Source of the DNA: Zantedeschia hybrid cultivar
Taxonomy: Eukaryota > Streptophyta > Magnoliopsida > Alismatales > Araceae
Length of the DNA stretch: 64,000 nt
Direction: 5' to 3'
NCBI GenBank assembly: GCA_030544215.1
Contig: JARZZO010000003.1
Coordinates: 1,994,001 to 2,058,000, forward strand
The notes under the pieces are model-generated. The model searched no databases and was not told the origin of the DNA. It worked only from the letters and a program-made list of their open reading frames with translations. Positions 1 through 11,781 of the stretch are shown piece by piece (position 1 is the stretch's first letter; each line of letters opens with the position of its first letter). Made by a program: the position numbers and the translations under genes.

Positions 1-330
1 CAACATCAATGCCCCTCCGAAAGAGGCTACAGTACTATAAATAGATTAACGAAAACCCTAACGAAGCAAAAGACGACAATGACCCTGCATCATGATAAAT
101 ACATAGAAAATCGTGCAGATAATTATATAAAAAAAATAAAACACATCTATTGGGCCTCATAATGGACCGTACACAAGTGCCAAATGTTCCTTAACCATGT
201 AATTACTCTTCATTCATCAAATGCATCCTCGTAAAGCCACAATGATGTTGGGATCGCCGCTGACGTCCTCCTCCGTCTGTAGACACGGGTCGGGTCGAAG
301 CGGGTCCGGGGGCGGGTGTCCTCACCAATT
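1..330. other. 3' non-coding part of element A
   Basis: No open frame of note. It lies between the end of the integrase reading frame and the presumed LTR. It contains a TATAAATA string at 38-45 on the plus strand, also TATTTATA on the minus strand, which could belong to either direction; no gene can be tied to it. Confidence 0.35.
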
Positions 331-1044
331 CTCTCCGGCTGGGAAGAACTCGACCCTATCGAGTATGGGTCTCGCCCACTCTGATATCGCTCCAGAAGGT
401 CCAGATCAATCTGCTGTAACTCCTCGCGTGTAATCCACGTGTCCTCTGTAGGCGGCCGTCCTCCAGTAGATCAGGTAGCGCTGATAGGCCCCATCTCTAG
501 AAGTAACAACATGCTCGTCCAGTATATGATCAATCTGCTCTCGCCATGCTGGTAAGAAGGCTGGAAGTGGACACTCATGGGTGGGGTCACTCGCAAGGGA
601 AGTAGAAGGCTCAAACGGATCACTGGGTATCACTGCCAGGTCCTGATAGGCCACCAAATCTGAGACATTGAATGTATTGCTGATGCCATAGTCGGATGGT
701 AGATCTACCACATACGCGTTCGGTCCAATCCGTTTTAGCACTCTGAAGGGGCCGGCTCCTCGAGCTTGCAGCTTCTTAACGGTTCCTGAAGGAAACCGCT
801 CAGGTCGAACCCTGATCATTACGTAATCACCCTCATGAAACTCCTAGGATCGTCGATGTGCATCTGCCATTTGCTTGTAACGCTTATTGTTGACCTCAAT
901 GTGACGACAGACATCCTCATGCAAACTCCTAATGTGATCAGCTAGGGACTGTGCAGACTCAGACGTGTGAGACTGAATGGGTAATGGAACAAGGTCAACG
1001 GATCTCCTAGGCCTATAACCAGTAACAATCTCAAACGGACACAT
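330..1044 (-). pseudogene. Element A integrase C-terminus with chromodomain-like tail
   Basis: Two open segments (1044-844 and 819-406) separated by a stop cover the integrase C-terminal region. The GPF/Y module is visible as RGAGPFRVLKRIG followed by NAYVVDLP at about 757-700. Beyond it, DHILDEHVV, then a YQRYLIYWR block near 530-460, matches the chromodomain-like tail of chromovirus integrases, which is thought to guide insertion into particular chromatin. The reading frame is lost soon after YWR but can be followed in another frame to about 330. It is the direct continuation of the integrase core upstream on the minus strand. It is degraded and cannot be translated in one piece. Confidence 0.75.
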
Positions 1045-1098
1045 ACCTGTAGACCTATTGACCGAGCTATTATATGCAAACTCAGCCTATCATAGCAT

Positions 1099-2340
1099 CT
1101 AATCCCACCCTCGCACACGCTTTCCCACAAGGCACCGCAGTAAGTCACCCAGACTCCGATTGACGACCTCGGTCTGTCCATCGGTCTGAGGATGATAAGC
1201 AGTTGAGAATTTAAGCTTAGTACCCATCAAATGCCAAAGGGTCTTCCAAAAATAGCTAACAAAGCGAACATCCCGATCCGAGACGATAGTCTTGGGCAGC
1301 CTATGCAGACGAACCACACTCTCATGGAATAACTGGGCCACTCGAGACGCATCTGACGTCTTCAAACAGGGGATAAAATGTGCCATTTTGGAAAACCGAT
1401 CAACGACGACCATGATAGAATCATGCTTTCGGACTGTTCGAGGCAGGCCCAAGACAAAATCCATACTAATGTCCTGCCACGGACAATCTGGCACAGGAAG
1501 AGGAGTGTACAGACCCGTGTTCTATTTCTTCTGCTTCGCCGTAGCGCATATGCGGCACTGAGTAACGAGACGAGCAACATCGCGCTTCAGGCTCGGCCAG
1601 AAGAACCTATACTCTACAAGTTCAATGGCCTTATTCCGGCCAAAGTGACCGGCTAGACCCTCAGCATGAATCTCCCACGTCAAGAAATCACGGACCGAAG
1701 TCCGGAGAATGCACAATCTGGACCCACGAAACAGATAGCCCTCCTGAAGGATGTACTCAATGTGCTCTCTAGAGGGCCCGGACTGAAGGGCCGAGTGGAT
1801 AGGACCAAAGTCGGGACAGGTAGGGTACTCGTCCCGCAATCTCTCAAATACCGTGACCTCCACACTGACAACTGATAGAAGGGAAGATCGCCTGCTCAGT
1901 GCGTCAGCCAAGCGGTTCTCCACACCCGCCTTGTGCTTTAGGACGAATGTATAGGCCTGAAGAAACTCAACCCATCGACTGTCTCCGGTTTAGTTTCTTC
2001 TGGACGTGGAGAAACCGAAATGCCTCATGATCGGAGTATAGCACGAACTCCTGCGGTAGCAGATAATGTCTCCAATATCTCAAAACTTGCACTACCGCAT
2101 AAAACTCCTTATCATAAGTAGAGTACTTCAGCTTAGCATCATTCAGTCTCTCGCTGAAGTAATGGGATGGCCCTCCTGGCTCAAAACCCCACCTATGCCG
2201 ACACCAGAAGCGTCACATGAGACCTCAAACACTCTCGAAAAATCAGGCAGACGAAGGACAGATGCTTGGGTCATACGCTCTTTAATGTCACGAAAGGCTG
2301 AAGCAGCAGCCTTCGTCCAAAGAAAGGCTCCCTTCTGAAT
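1099..2340 (-). pseudogene. Element A RNase H and integrase core
   Basis: On the minus strand the RNase H part (about 2340-1920) is broken into pieces by stops. The integrase zinc-binding region is seen at 1923-1522, with the HAEGLAGH histidines and the QCRIC cysteine pair. The catalytic core at 1494-1099 shows the first Asp in DISMDFV, the second in SDRD and the Glu in QTEVVNRS, so the DDE triad is preserved. A stop separates the zinc region from the core. The product would cut and join element cDNA into chromosomes; here it cannot be made as a whole protein. Confidence 0.8.
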
Positions 2341-2344
2341 GCAG

Positions 2345-3991
2345 TCAGTGATTGGAGCCGTGATGGAGCTGAATCCGCAGATAAATCGACAGTAGAATGT
2401 TTGCTAAGCCGTGAAAACTCCACACATCATGGATAGATTGCGGCTCAGGCCATTCTACCACTGCTCTGACCTTTTCGGGATCAACGGAAACGCCCACAGG
2501 TGAAACGATGAACCCTAAGAAGATCACTCGATCTGTCATAAAAGCGCACTTCTTATGGTTCCCATACAGGCTCTCGCGACGAAGAATAAGGCATACCTGC
2601 CGAAGGTGCTCCAAGTGGTCCTCCCTAGAGCGACTATAGATGAAGATATCGTCAAAGTACACGACCAAAAATGTGCCAATGAAAGGTCGTAGCACCCGAG
2701 TCATAAGCCGCATGAAGGTACTAGGGGCGTTGGACAGGCCGAAGGACATGACCAACCACTCATAAAATCTATCTTTCGTCTTGAAAGTTGTCTTCCACTC
2801 ATCCCCAGGTCTGATCCAAACCTAGTGATAACCACTCTTCAAATCGATCTTTGAAAACACAGTGGCTCCCGCCATCATATCAAGCATATCATCAAGGCGG
2901 GGAATGGGAAAATGATATCTCACCGTGATGCGGTTGATTGCGCGGCTATCCATACACATCCTCTAAGTGCTATCTTTCTTTGGAGCAAGAAGTGCGGGGA
3001 CGGCGCAAGGGCTCATGCTCTCACGAGTTGAGCCCCTCGTCAGGAGTTCCTCAACCTGCCTCTGGAGCTCAGAATGCTCCTTGGGATTCATACGATAGTG
3101 CGGCAGGTTGGGTAAAGTGGATCCTTGAATCAGGTCGATGGCGTGTTGGATATCACGCATAGGTGGTAGACCTTCCGGATGATCCTCAGGAAAGATATCC
3201 TGAAACTCCTGAAGTAGAGAGGTGACCTCGGTGGGGTGGTCACTCGGGATCTCGGCATCAACCTCTCTAACCGCTAAAAGAAACACATGGTCACTCTCAA
3301 CCAAATCATGCTCGAGCTCCCTGGCAGAAATAAGCTGTAAGGCTACAATAGGAGGTGTGCCAAGGAAGGAAGGCTCGTGAGTGCTGGTGATGCCCGATTG
3401 GGTCGGACGGGAACTGGAACATGTACTCGCTAAAGCCGTGCTGAGCGTGGTAGACGGACCAACAAGCGTGGTGCTGGAAGGGGTCACAGCACCAGAAGGA
3501 GGAGGAGGAGTACTCGGGGATGCCGAAGAACTCTGCTGAGAAGTCCCCTGCTGAAAGGACGCCTTAGGTCGGGAGGGTTGTAACGTGATGAGTAGGTCGC
3601 CGTATTGAAATATGCAAGTGTTGGACCGACCCTGAAGGGTCACGTCCATATCATACAACCAAGGCCTGCCAAGAATAAGGCTCCCGACCTCCATAAGAAG
3701 GATGTCACACCAAATCTTATCCTCATACGGTGGGAAGTGAATGGGAACGAGACACCTCGTCTGGATGGGAATGGAAGTAGAATCCACCCAAGATACACGA
3801 TAAGGACGAGGGTGGTCAACAGCAGTCAGCCCAAGACGCGCGTCGGCATTAATGGAGATTGCATTAATGCAACTCCCACTATCAATAATCACCTTGCACA
3901 TCTTGCCATCAACACGGTAGTAAGTGTGAAAGATAGTGGTGCGACGCCAATCATCACACACCTTCGGCTGGGTCAAAATACATATAACCAC
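2345..3991 (-). pseudogene. Element A protease and reverse transcriptase
   Basis: An uninterrupted 342-codon stretch (3991-2963) carries the retropepsin-like protease, with the catalytic IIDSG motif near its start and LGRPWLYD downstream, and then the N-terminal end of RT (SPCAVPALLAPKKD). After a stop and frame change RT continues at 2755-2345, with the SFGLSNAPSTF block and the VVYFDDIFIYS active-site motif (YFDD, a usual form of YxDD). The linker between protease and RT is Ser/Thr/Pro-rich. The two-part frame and the stop near 2963 make it a pseudogene. Confidence 0.82.
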
Positions 3992-4169
3992 GCCAGTCCG
4001 ACCCTCATCAGGACAATCCTCACTACCACCATCTCACAGAAACTGAGTCTGAATGCAACCCACAAACTCTCTCTCAGAGTGAAAATCATCTGTCATCTCA
4101 TCTCCAGCCGCATAACGCACAGTCTGCAACTCGGGCTGGGACTCCTCAGGATCTACCTCTCCCATAATC

Positions 4170-5763
4170 ATGGCCCTAGACGGACACTGAGACTGGAAAT
4201 GCCCAAATCCCTGACACCTGAAGCACCGACCGCAGGATCCGCCCTCCTAAGAGGACTCTCCTATAGCAGGGGCCTTCCCCTTATCCTCCCGCCTGGGTGG
4301 TGGGGCTCCCATGGGTGGACGGACAGGGGGGGCTGATAAGGCGGGCATCAGGTCCCTCTGGGGAAAACGAGGGCGAGAGGGAGGGTCCTGTCGACTAGGG
4401 TCGGCAGACCTGAAGGCTGGAGCCCTCGGAGGAACTCCCGGAGCAGCGCGCTGATCGAGAGGTCGCTGGTAGGGCGGCCTAGTGCGCGGGGGTGACTCCA
4501 CCTCAAGCTCAAACTGCTCTATCTCTCTCACGACCTGATAGGCGTGCTAAATGATCGTCACATGCTGACGGAACAGTTCCTGCTGATACACACGACGTAG
4601 ATCCTTCCGAAGGCGAGAAAAGTCAACGCGCTCTCCTCTCTAGCCCTACATCTCATCAGGTACTCGTCAAACTCGGCAATGTACTTAGAAACAGTGCGAG
4701 CACCCTGAGATATGCTCTGCCACCTATCAATGAAGCGGTGGCAGTAAGTCAGGGAAAGGTACTTCTCACGCAACTTGACCTTCATGTCTTCCCACGACTC
4801 GATGGATTCATGCCGACGCTGCTCAAGCAGGTCCTCGACATTCGACCAATAGGTATGAGCCTGGCCTGTCAGCTTCATCATGGCGAATCGAACTCGCCAG
4901 ACGTCAGTCATACCCATCCAATCGAAGTAGCGGTTCATGCCGACCTCCCAATCAAGATAAATCTTCGGATCCAAGGACCCATCAAAAGTGAGAGCATCCG
5001 CACGAGCGGCCCGACGATCATCCAGGTCCCTCAGGACGTGATGGAGCCTCCGCTCTTCCTCAAAATCATCCCGATCCCTCGGACGTCGATGGCGTCTAGG
5101 CGCCTCACCAAACTCAAGCTGAACTCCACGGGCGTACCGATCATACCGATCACCTCGATCATATCGCTCAACTCGGTCAGCTCGATCACGACAGTCGTGT
5201 CGATCGAATTGCACGTCCTGACCGCGTCGCTCCAGCCGATCATCGCGGTCACGAAGATCCCAATGATCATAACGATCAATCATGTCCACATGACGCCTCG
5301 CGCGTCTCTGATCGACTCCCTCAACCCTATTGCGTGGCCTATTATGCCTCAAAGGCCTACGCGCCACCACCTGCTCAATCAACTCATCACGTGGATCATA
5401 ATACACCCCGTCATCGACAAGACGCCGCTCATCGACCGGATCAACTCTCAGAAGAGCCTTATCATGAGGTACATGGACGGCCGGGACAGGATGTCCGGGA
5501 TGACGTGGGGTCGGGGCATGATCAAGAACACCAGGAGCACCCCTAAGACCTGCCAGCTCCTGAATCGTACGCTCGGACTCATCGACCCGGTTCTCCCCAG
5601 AACGGTTCGAACCTCTCCCATTCCCAAAGCGCTGGTCCCACACATCCATACGATGCGCGAGCTGGCTAACCAACTCGGCTAAATCTGAGACATCCGGGGA
5701 CCCCGCCTGCGAACCTGACGCAGGTGCAGACATGTGAAAAATCGAACTGCTACGAGTGGGCAT
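4170..5763 (-). pseudogene. Element A gag (capsid, nucleocapsid)
   Basis: The capsid frame opens at 5763 and runs 401 codons to 4558; a second segment (4531-4247) continues the protein. The typical gag core is present after residue 240 (FDGSLDPKIYLDWE, later YWSNVEDLLEQRR and EKYL). A CCHC zinc knuckle (CFRCQGFGHFQSQC, perfect CX2CX4HX4C) lies at about 4230-4180 on the minus strand. Residues 125-240 are unusually rich in Arg and Asp (for example DRYDRGDRYDRYARG), which could bind RNA or mediate protein contacts. Stops near 4558 and 4247 separate the pieces. Confidence 0.8.
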
Positions 5764-5936
5764 GCAAGACAGGCAGAGTGATGACGTGAATCAACTAACA
5801 CCTAGACGATTAGCATGTATGACGCTGACCAATCAAAAGCAAAGTGGGAAAACTAAATGGATGGCGACACGCTAACACTAAGATGATAGATAAAATAAAT
5901 AAAATATGCAACAAATATGCCCTAGACAAAACCTAT

Positions 5937-5950
5937 GGCTCTGATACCAA
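5937..5950 (-). other. Element A primer binding site (initiator Met tRNA type)
   Basis: The minus strand reads TTGGTATCAGAGCC, the usual plant primer site matching the 3' end of initiator methionine tRNA. It begins three bases inside the LTR end (CATCA on the minus strand), which fixes the LTR boundary at 5954. Confidence 0.85.
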
Positions 5951-5953
5951 AGT

Positions 5954-6387
5954 TGATGCGGGACGACTACTGACAAGACTGCGAACCGACGTGTGGGTCC
6001 GATACCAGCAACAACATCACAAATGAATAGTACATATTCACCGAATATCCCACATTTCCAAGAAATTAATTACGCAATGCAATCGCAAACGTACTCGAAA
6101 ATCGTCCGCTCACAATGAATAAAATAGATAGGACCGAAGGTAGTGAGGACTACCACAAAGCTAGGGCATCAACAACGCAATCAATAAACTCAAGTAGTGT
6201 CATGGGACGGATCTCACGCTCACAATCCGGCAACGAATAATAATTAAGTAGCTAGACGTCCTAAATCACGTGCACGGGAGCAAATATAACTGTATAATGA
6301 ACGACAATTCGAAAGAGATGAGATCATTCAACGCTAACCATCCCACCGTCGAGTGGGGTTCCGAGTTCGAACGGCGTGAATCCACAG
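5954..6387 (-). repeat. Element A upstream LTR, inner part
   Basis: Begins TGATGCGGG on the plus strand, so the minus-strand LTR ends CATCA next to the primer site. It is cut at 6387 by insertion of element B; the remaining part is at 15254-15322. No coding sequence. Confidence 0.7.
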
Positions 6388-8452
6388 TGTAACGACCCGC
6401 CACCCTATAATCCGATTACTAAATTGGTACTGAATCATTAATTTGAAAACAAACCAGGATCTTAATAAGTCTGGGAAATAAATAATAAACTAAACAAAAC
6501 ATTTACATCGCATTGAATTAAAAAGGAAGTGCAAGAATTAAAAATTATTACAATGCGACTCAACTCAGCAAATAATTACATACTCCAACTGAAAGAAAAT
6601 AATTAAGCATACATGCCAGAAAATAAAATAACTACATCGGGGCATACTCTGGAACAACGGTTGTTGGCGCGCGACCCAAAGCAACACTCTCCTCGTTACG
6701 CCTGCTTAGAACCCTCACTTAAAAACTGCAGGGGTGAGTCTCATCGAAAAGACTCAGTAGGGATCCTTCGACCCCACCGCGCTCACGCACCCACAAGTGT
6801 AGCAACACAATTATAGATAATTTAAGCAAGTAAAACAGTAAACACATTTCCTAGATTCGATATAAAACACATATTCAAAATATAACATGCACAATTCTGA
6901 AATCATTCTACCACGGAGCCCACAACCAGCGTCTCGGCAAAACACGCCAACCATATGGCCGAAAGCGGGAAAGACCGACCCGCTGAGACCAAACAGCAAC
7001 CTCTTGGATAACGCGCCGGCTACTCCAACCTGACAGGCTCCAGGTGGTTCTACTTCCCCCAGCACGAGTGACACTCCGAATGTACCACTCCCACACCGGT
7101 ACTAGTTATATCCTGGGGTACACCAGGTGACCCTCTTTCTAGACGTCACCCCGCCACTCCCACACCGGCACCATGTCACTTCCACACCGACACAGGGTAC
7201 TTAAGTGCTAACAACTGTCACTTTAAGTCCACGATCGCACAAAACACAACATGGTGCGATTCGATCACATAGAACCCATCGTCATCGAGTATATTTCTAA
7301 GCATGCAATTAACTAAACTATCTAACAATGTAAACACGTATTAATTACAGGAATTAATGGAATTCTGACTTGAATCGCGTCGCCCAAGACCGACGTCATT
7401 CAAGCTTCCTAAACTTATTTATATAAAAGTTGGCCCCGGAAAATGGCCTAAAACGCATCGTCATATGTAGCCGTCTTTTGAAAGGCGTCACTGTCCCTAG
7501 TCGCCTGATAACGACAGAAACAGAGACAGACCTCGGGTGATTTCACTTTAAAACGCGTCGGGCATAGAAGTCGCCGTTCAAAAGGCGTCGCTGTCCCTGG
7601 ACGCTCATCAGTCCAGAGACAGAGTCTGTTATTTGGACTAAATCACGTCGCGGGTGGTAGCCGCCTTTCTAAAAGGCGTCGCTGTCCCCCGACGCCATTT
7701 AACCCTCACAGACATGTTCTTCCTCCGCCATCTCCCAATCCACGGGGTGGATTTCCTCCCCCAAATCGTGTAAAAACACAAAAAAAGTGAAGAAGGAGGA
7801 TAAGAACCTAAATACCTATTAAAACACCCAAATTCTCATTACATGTAATTAGTATTTTCACCTCAAGAAAATCCCTAAACATGCTCCAAAACGAGAAAAA
7901 CATGATTTTTAAACGAAATACAATAGGGATCGTCACCCTACCGGTTACTCGAACTCCTCCTAGCTCCAAGCCGCCAACCCGCCTCGCCACACGCCGCCGC
8001 CGATACCGCCGTGGACGCCGTTACTCCATCGGAACGTCGGTCGCCGTCCGGAGAGAAATGCGCCGCAGAGGAAGTAGTGGTAGTAGTGGAGAAAGTTAGG
8101 AGGTTACTGGAGTGGAGGGAGAGGAGAAATGGGGAGAGGAAAGCAAGGAGAGGGGAAAGGGCTCGCCGGAGATCGGAGGGAAGAGAGGAGAGAGAAGAGA
8201 AATGAGAGAATGAGGGAAAGGAGGGAGGGTTCGCGGGGTCAAACAAAAGCTGGGGAAAACGCGTCGTCCAATCCCGACGTCATTCAAATGACAAGACCGA
8301 ACCGTACTCTGACAAAGCAATGTCGTACTTTAAATGGCGTTGTCCATACAAAACGCCATTCAGACGATAAGACCGATGCCGCACTCTCGCACCCCAAGGC
8401 CAGCCCACATGGCACATCCTAAAACCCGACCATATTGATGGACGCCGTTTAA
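6388..8452 (-). repeat. Element B downstream LTR, truncated at its outer-to-inner junction
   Basis: Matches the other LTR (13038-15248) from its first base to about 8452, with few differences. The last roughly 115 bases of the family LTR, the polypurine tract and the spacer before the coding region are missing: the sequence passes directly from the GTTTAAA motif to the segment just after the pol stop. It carries the family's series of short hairpins with GGCGTC/GACGCC arms. Confidence 0.85.
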
Positions 8453-9665
8453 ATCAGAAAACTTACGGGAAAAGGTAGGAAAACTACTCCCGCATTTCAT
8501 CCTCTCACTCCTAGGTAGTCTCGCTTCTAGAGCGATACTGCCAAATCACCTTAACCAGAGGAACAACCTTGTTCCGCAGGACCTGTTCTCTGCGATCTTC
8601 AATACATACTGGAAATTCTGGAAAGCACAAGTCATCGGCGACCTCCAACTCTGAAAAGTCCAACACATGAGATGGATCCTGAACATATTTCCTCAGTAAA
8701 GAAATATGGAACACATCGTGCACTCCTACAAGACTGGGCGGTAAGGCTAGCTGATATGCCGTTTCCCCAATTCGAGTAAGAATGGGAAAACGTCCAACAT
8801 ATCGCAGACTTAGCTTACCTCGCTTCCCGAATCTCATCACACTCTTGGAGGGTGAGACTCGGAGAAACACGTGGTCCCCAACCTCAAACTCAAGCAGTCT
8901 CCTACGGACGTCTGCATAACTCTTCTGTCTGCTCTGAGCTGTAGTCAACCTCTGTTGCACTACTCTAGCAACCTCAGCACACTGCTGAACCAACTCTAGT
9001 CTTGCTATCTGCCTCTCGCCAATCTCAAACCAATTCGTAGGAGATCGACACAGCCGCCCATACAATGCCTCATAAGGCGCCATGCCGATACTAGAATGAT
9101 AACTGTTGTTGTAGGCAAACTCTACTGTAGACATGTGCTGCTCCCAAGAACCTCCCTAGTCTAGGCAACATGCCCTGAGCATATCTTCCATTGTCTGAAT
9201 GGTCCTCTCCGACTGCCCATCAGTCTCGGGATAGTAAGCCGAGCTGAAGGCTAATTGCGTGCCCAAGGCCTTCTAAAAATTCCTCCAGAATCTAAAAGTA
9301 AATCTCGGATCCCGGTCTGACCAGTCTTTCCTAATAGCTCAGAAGTGTGCTGACTTGGTCAATCGATCAACAATGACCCAGATCGCATTCCTTCTGCTAG
9401 GAGACACAGATAATCCCATCACAAAGTCCATAGTCACGTGTTCCCATTTCCATTCCGAGATCAGCAAAGGCTGCAACAATCCTCCTAGTCTCTGGTGTTC
9501 TGCCTTAACCTGCTGGTAAGTCAGGCACCTTGCCACATAATCAGCCACGTCCTTCTTCATACCAGGCCACCAAAAGTGCCTCCTCAAACAATGATACATC
9601 TTAGTCGTTCTGAGATGCACTATATATCTAGAACGGTGTGCCTCATCCAGGACACTCCTGCGCAC
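8453..9665 (-). pseudogene. Element B integrase with chromodomain
   Basis: Segment 9665-9339 holds the zinc-binding histidines (HRSRYIVH) and cysteines, then the start of the catalytic core with VTMDFVMGL. One zinc ligand is altered: the usual CX2C pair reads CLTYQQ, so the second Cys is Tyr. The middle of the core (9338-9135) is broken by stops. Segment 9134-8511 resumes at STVEFAYNNSYHSS, then HDVFHISLLRKY, and ends with the chromodomain-like ILDRR-type tail, here EDRREQVLRNK and LVKVIWQYRS. The intact relative in this window is element D at 43836-45125. It is clearly non-functional. Confidence 0.82.
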
Positions 9666-9759
9666 ATCTTCCTCGATTGGGACATAGAGTCTGCCTCTAA
9701 ATCTGACTGTACCATCATCCTACAACTCCACCTCTGGTGTCTGGAGAACCTGTGGTAAC

Positions 9760-10496
9760 TCTGCATCTGCCCTCTGAACCTCGATTATAGCATGGTACAC
9801 TGCTGGCCTCACAGTTAAGCTGGCCAACACGGCTCTATCAGCCTCTCGCGGAACCCTAAAAAAAGATTCAACAACCTGCTCAAATAACCTTCATTCTTGA
9901 ACCATAAGATATGACACGACCGTCTTCCGACTTAAGGCGTTTGCCACTACATTTGCCTTGTTCGGATGATACGAAAGGTCGAGATCATAATCTTTGATGA
10001 ACTCCATCCACCTGCGCTGTCTCAAGTTCAGATCCTTCTGCGTGAATACATACTTCAGGCTCTTATGATCAATAAAAATCTGAAATTTCTCTCCATACAA
10101 ATAGTGCCGCCAGATCTTTAGTGCAAACACCACAGCTGCCAGCTCTAAGTCATGAGTGGGATAGTTCTCATCATGCTTCTTCAGCTGCCTAGAAGCATAG
10201 GCCACAACCTTACCATGTTGCATCAGAACCATACACAAACCTTGACGAGATGCATCTGAATAAACCACAAATCCACCGGAACCTGATGGAAGCACCAGCA
10301 CTAGAGCCGAAGTGAGGCGAGTCTTCAACTCGATGAAACTCCGCTCACATTCCTCGGTCCACACGAAACGAACACCCTTACGAGTCAACTTCGACAAGGG
10401 AGTCGCTATCGAAGAAAAACCCTGGACAAACCGTCTGTAATATCCTGCTAACCCTAAGAAGCTCCTGATCTCAGTTACTGTTGTCGGTCTGCTCAT
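9760..10496 (-). pseudogene. Element B RNase H (and RT connection)
   Basis: A 201-codon open segment (10496-9891) begins with RPTTVTEIRSFLGLAGYYRR, the end of RT, and continues into RNase H with the first catalytic region FVVYSDASRQG, then VVAYASRQLKKHDENYP and FQIFIDHKSLKYVFTQ, ending VVANALSRK. Below 9891 a short linker is interrupted by stops before the integrase. The segment overlaps the RT end at 10493 in a different frame, so a frameshift separates them. Confidence 0.82.
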
Positions 10497-11749
10497 GCCT
10501 CAATCTTGGCTGGATCTACTGCAATGCCATCTTCAGAAATGACATGCCCCAAGAAGTACACCTTATCTAGCCAAAATTCACACTTACTAAACTTGACATA
10601 AAGTTGGTGCTCTCTCAGAACCTGCAACACCACCTGAAGATGTGTGGCATGCTCTTCCTCAGAAGAAGAGTATACCAAAATATCATCTACAAATACCACT
10701 ACAAATTGATCCAGATAGGCCATGAAGACCAGGTTCATCAAATCCATAAAAGCCGCTGGAACATTGGTCAAGCCAAAAGGCATAACCAAAAACTCACAAT
10801 GTCCATACCAAGTCCTAAAGGCCGACTTACTAACATCAACCTCACGGATCCTCATCTGATAATACCCTGATCTCAAGTCGATCTTTGAAAACACCTTCGT
10901 CGACTGCAACTGATCCATCAGATCATCGATCCTCGGAAGTTGGTACTTGTTCTTTATCGTTACCTAGTTTAGCTGTTTATAATCAATACACAACCTCAGA
11001 GAACCATCCTTCTTCCTGACAAATAGAACTGGAGCACCCCACGGAGAAGTACTGGGACGAATAAAACCCTTATCCAGCAATTCATGTAATTGCGCCTTCA
11101 ACTCAGCGAGTTCGGCCGGAGCCATCCGATACGGGGCCTTAGACAAGGGCGCCGTACCGGATGCAAACTCGATAGTAAACTCAACCTCTCGCTGAGGAGG
11201 AAGGTCAAGCAACTCCTCAGGGAACACATCAACAAAGTCACAAACTACAGGCACCTCCCAAGGACCGGAACTACTACTAACATCAACTAAAACAACAGAG
11301 GTCAGGAAAGCCTCACAGCCACCAACAAGCAATCTCTGGGCCTTAAAGGCAGAAATAAGAATACCACGTGAAGAGAGCCTAATACTTTAGAAGTAGAAGG
11401 TCGGAATGTCCGGAATAGAGAAACGCACCCTCTTCCTGTGGCAGTCCACCTCGGCACAATAAGCCTCCAACCAATCCATGCCCAAGATGACATCAAAGTC
11501 GTGAATGGCAAGCACAAGTAACTGGGCAGGCAACTCATGGCCCTCGATGGTCAAGGGAACCTCACTCAAACAATTATAAGACAACATAAAATCCCCAGAA
11601 AGCACCTCTACCATCAGTCCATCAGACATCTCATCGACGGGTGCAGAAAGAATATCTACGAACTGCTTAGAAATAAAAGAATGCGAAGCACCAGAATCAA
11701 TTAACACATGTGCAGAGTTCCCAAGGACAGAAAGTGTACCTTCCACCAA
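10493..11749 (-). pseudogene. Element B protease and reverse transcriptase
   Basis: Segment 11749-11387 is the protease, with the catalytic VLIDSGASHSFIS motif and VILGMDWLE near its end. Segment 11332-10964 holds the RT start (KAPYRMAPAELAELKAQL, PVLFVRKKDGSLRLCIDY). Segment 10918-10493 carries the rest of RT, with VFSKIDLRSGYYQ, MPFGLTNVPAAFMDLMN and the active site VFVDDILVYS. Stops after 11387 and 10964 separate them. The usual gag-pol order is kept. Confidence 0.85.
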
Positions 11750-11781
11750 GTTGGACGCACGGGCCTCCTTCCTAATGATAG

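Larger units (their letters stand above)
1..6387 (-). mobile_element. Element A: decayed Ty3/gypsy chromovirus, enters from left edge
   Basis: Minus-strand element with gag, protease, reverse transcriptase (RT), RNase H and integrase in the gypsy order (protease-RT-RNase H-integrase), read from 5763 down to about 330. The integrase ends in a chromodomain-like tail, which places it among chromoviruses; the gag and protease style recall the CRM/Reina group, but I cannot settle the clade. The primer site at 5937-5950 fixes the upstream LTR, which is broken by element B and resumes at 15254-15322. The downstream LTR is not visible: the element appears to run past the left edge. Positions 1-8 (CAACATCA) resemble the LTR tip at 15315-15322 (GCACATCA), with a purine run on the minus strand just before it, so the LTR boundary may lie at about position 8; this is a weak inference. 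Stops and frameshifts throughout make it inactive. Confidence 0.85.

Noticed and set aside
3605..4336. Plus-strand open frame of 243 codons
   Set aside because: Antisense to protease and nucleocapsid of element A, no motif; a shadow frame.
4738..5682. Plus-strand open frame of 314 codons
   Set aside because: Exactly antisense to the gag of element A. The GATCG-rich repeat region keeps the opposite frame free of stops; the protein shows no known motif.
5937..5950. tRNA gene fragment
   Set aside because: Match to the 3' end of initiator Met tRNA is the primer binding site; no tRNA body follows. The same holds at 13026 and 20589.
8129..8422. Charged E/R/G-rich plus-strand frame, also at 14793-15113
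   Set aside because: Lies within the LTRs of element B and reflects a purine-rich tract; frame not kept in the other LTR copies.
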